Origin: GCA-2731375 sp964507245
GTDB taxonomy: Bacteria; Pseudomonadota; Alphaproteobacteria; GCA-2731375
Direction of reading: 5' to 3'
Assembly (NCBI GenBank): GCA_964507245.1
Contig: CAZDQC010000149.1
Location: 1-7,770, forward strand
Length of the DNA stretch: 7,770 bases
Shown here: positions 6,222 through 7,770 of the stretch, in pieces
Position numbering within the stretch: the stretch's first letter is position 1
How the letters are laid out: each line of letters opens with the position of its first letter
Made by a program: the position numbers and the translations under genes
The notes under the pieces: model-generated
What the model saw: only the letters and a program-made list of their open reading frames with translations
Told to the model about the DNA's origin: nothing
Database searches by the model: none

Positions 6222-7770
6222 ATGATGGACCGCATTCTCATTATCGATTTCGGCAGCCAGGTAACCCAGCTAATAGCACGCCGCGTACGGGAAAATGGGG
6301 TTTATTGTGAGATACACCCCTACAATAAAGTTACTGAAGAGAGTATCCAGGAGTACTCCCCTGAAGCCGTGATTTTATCGGGGGGTCCGGCTTCCGCTCA
6401 TGCTACTGATACGCCGCGCGCTCCTGATGGGCTGTTTGATATGAATCTTCCGGTTCTCGGTATTTGCTACGGGGAACAGGTAATGTGTCGTCAGCTTGGT
6501 GCGAAAGTGGAGTCATCTGATGAACGGGAGTTTGGGCATGCTTTCGTCGAAGTAGTGAAGGAGAGTTTGTTGTTTGAAGGCATCTGGACCCAGGGTAACC
6601 GCTACCAAGTCTGGATGAGCCACGGCGATAAAATTATTTCGATGCCTGAAGGTTTCGAGACGATTGCTGTATCTGAAAGTTCACCCTTCGCCGCCATCGC
6701 AAACGAAAATCGAAAGCATTATGGCGTCCAATTCCATCCAGAAGTTATTCACACGCCAGATGGAGCGAAAATTCTTGCCAATTTTGTCCTTAAGATCGCG
6801 GGTTGCACAGGCGATTGGACGATGGCTAATTTTCGAAATAACTCAATTGATAAAATCCGCAACGATGTAGGCGATGGCAAAGTTATATGCGGACTTTCGG
6901 GGGGCGTGGATTCGTCTGTGGCCGCGAAACTAATTCACGAAGCGATTGGTGACCAACTTACTTGTATTTTTGTCGATCATGGTTTGCTGCGAAAAGGTGA
7001 GGCAGAGCAAGTCGTTAAAACCTTTCGAGATCGTTTTAATATCGAATTAGTGCATAGAGATGCGAGTGATCTATTTATCAGCGAATTGGAAGGTAGGAAA
7101 GATCCTGAAGAAAAACGCAAGATCATTGGCCGTTTGTTTATCGAGATATTCGAGGAAGAAGCCGAGAAGATCGGAGGTGCCAATTTTTTGGCACAGGGCA
7201 CACTTTATCCCGACGTAATAGAATCTGTATCCGCCACTGGGGGACCCAGTGTCACGATTAAATCGCACCACAATGTAGGCGGATTGCCAGAGCGGATGAA
7301 AATGACCCTGGTTGAGCCGCTACGTGAACTTTTTAAGGATGAAGTACGCGCTCTTGGCCAAGAACTTGATCTACCGGAGGAAATAGTTGGACGTCACCCT
7401 TTTCCAGGACCGGGCTTGGCAATTAGATTGCCAGGTGGCGTGACAAAGGAAAAGCTAGGAATTTTGCGCGAAGCAGACGCCATATACATAGAAGAAATCC
7501 AAAATGCCGGTCTTTACGACAAAATCTGGCAAGCGTTAGCGGTCCTGCTGCCAGTCCGTACAGTTGGCGTCATGGGCGACGATCGGACCTATGAATTTGC
7601 CTGCGCCCTCCGCGCCGTGACCTCTACGGACGGCATGACTGCTGACTACTATCCGTTCGACCATAATTTTCTCAGGCGTACAGCGAACCGCATCATTAAT
7701 GAGGTTCCGGGTATTAATAGAGTGACTTACGATATTACTTCGAAACCACCCGGAACAATTGAGTGGGAAT
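6222..7770 (+). CDS. guaA: GMP synthase (glutamine-hydrolysing), lacking only its stop codon
   Basis: GuaA converts XMP to GMP with ATP and ammonia drawn from glutamine, the step after GuaB. The frame is open from ATG 6222 to the window end: 516 codons plus one T, and the last residues PPGTIEWE are the usual GuaA C-terminus, so the T is probably the first base of the stop. Domain 1 is a class I glutamine amidotransferase: DFGSQVTQLIARR, SGGPAS, nucleophile Cys82 in GICYGEQ, then His172 and Glu174 in VQFHPEV. Domain 2 is the ATP pyrophosphatase with the P-loop SGGVDSS (226-232), FVDHGLLRKGE and AQGTLYPDVIES. The C-terminal dimerisation domain follows, with GRHPFPGPGLAIR and PVRTVGVMGDDRTY. All key residues are present. 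ATG 6225 is an equally good start (MDRILIIDFG); neither has a Shine-Dalgarno site. Sampled segments are about 42% GC (lines 6961 and 7081), against 67% in one guaB segment (line 1981). Confidence 0.97.
   Translation, partial: MMDRILIIDFGSQVTQLIARRVRENGVYCEIHPYNKVTEESIQEYSPEAVILSGGPASAHATDTPRAPDGLFDMNLPVLGICYGEQVMCRQLGAKVESSDEREFGHAFVEVVKESLLFEGIWTQGNRYQVWMSHGDKIISMPEGFETIAVSESSPFAAIANENRKHYGVQFHPEVIHTPDGAKILANFVLKIAGCTGDWTMANFRNNSIDKIRNDVGDGKVICGLSGGVDSSVAAKLIHEAIGDQLTCIFVDHGLLRKGEAEQVVKTFRDRFNIELVHRDASDLFISELEGRKDPEEKRKIIGRLFIEIFEEEAEKIGGANFLAQGTLYPDVIESVSATGGPSVTIKSHHNVGGLPERMKMTLVEPLRELFKDEVRALGQELDLPEEIVGRHPFPGPGLAIRLPGGVTKEKLGILREADAIYIEEIQNAGLYDKIWQALAVLLPVRTVGVMGDDRTYEFACALRAVTSTDGMTADYYPFDHNFLRRTANRIINEVPGINRVTYDITSKPPGTIEWE

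Noticed and set aside
6664..6870. Plus-strand 68-codon ORF inside guaA
   Set aside because: It is in a different frame from guaA, whose frame is open through to the window end with all catalytic motifs present.

Overview
The window looks like bacterial chromosome, most likely from an alphaproteobacterium. The evidence is the protein sequences and the order rlmE - guaB - RsmB/NOP methyltransferase - guaA, which I recall as a frequent alphaproteobacterial arrangement. All genes lie on the + strand. No rRNA, tRNA, CRISPR array, IS element or phage gene is visible. The species cannot be named from this sequence.

Layout. 1-441 is the 3' part of rlmE (23S rRNA 2'-O-methyltransferase), cut by the window edge. 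498-1211 is a transglutaminase-like protein. 1374-2840 is guaB (IMP dehydrogenase). 2850-4139 is an RsmB/NOP-type RNA m5C methyltransferase, 9 bases after guaB and probably co-transcribed with it. 4140-4433 is an AT-rich stretch without a gene. 4434-6134 is one long gene with an in-frame TGA at 4743-4745. 6222-7770 is guaA (GMP synthase), complete except for its stop codon.

The main discovery is the gene at 4434-6134. A standard gene caller would split it into a 5' ORF ending at the TGA and a 3' ORF starting at GTG 4764. Both halves are in the same frame. The TGA sits at the selenocysteine position of the UGSC (seleno)protein family, here as Cys-Sec-Gly-Ala-Cys-Thr-Pro. Directly downstream is a hairpin whose six-base apical loop carries GU at positions 22-23 counted from the U of UGA, almost the same place as the critical GU of the E. 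coli fdhF SECIS. I therefore read it as a 566-residue, two-domain selenoprotein, with a UGSC redox domain followed by a conserved domain of unknown function.

How the genes fit together. guaB and guaA make the two steps from IMP to GMP, and rlmE and the RsmB-like gene modify RNA, so the backbone is nucleotide synthesis and translation. The transglutaminase-like gene and the selenoprotein gene appear to be accessory genes placed between backbone genes. The selenoprotein needs SelA, SelB, SelD and tRNA-Sec, none of which is in this window. Base composition is clearly lower in GC in sampled parts of guaA than in sampled parts of guaB.
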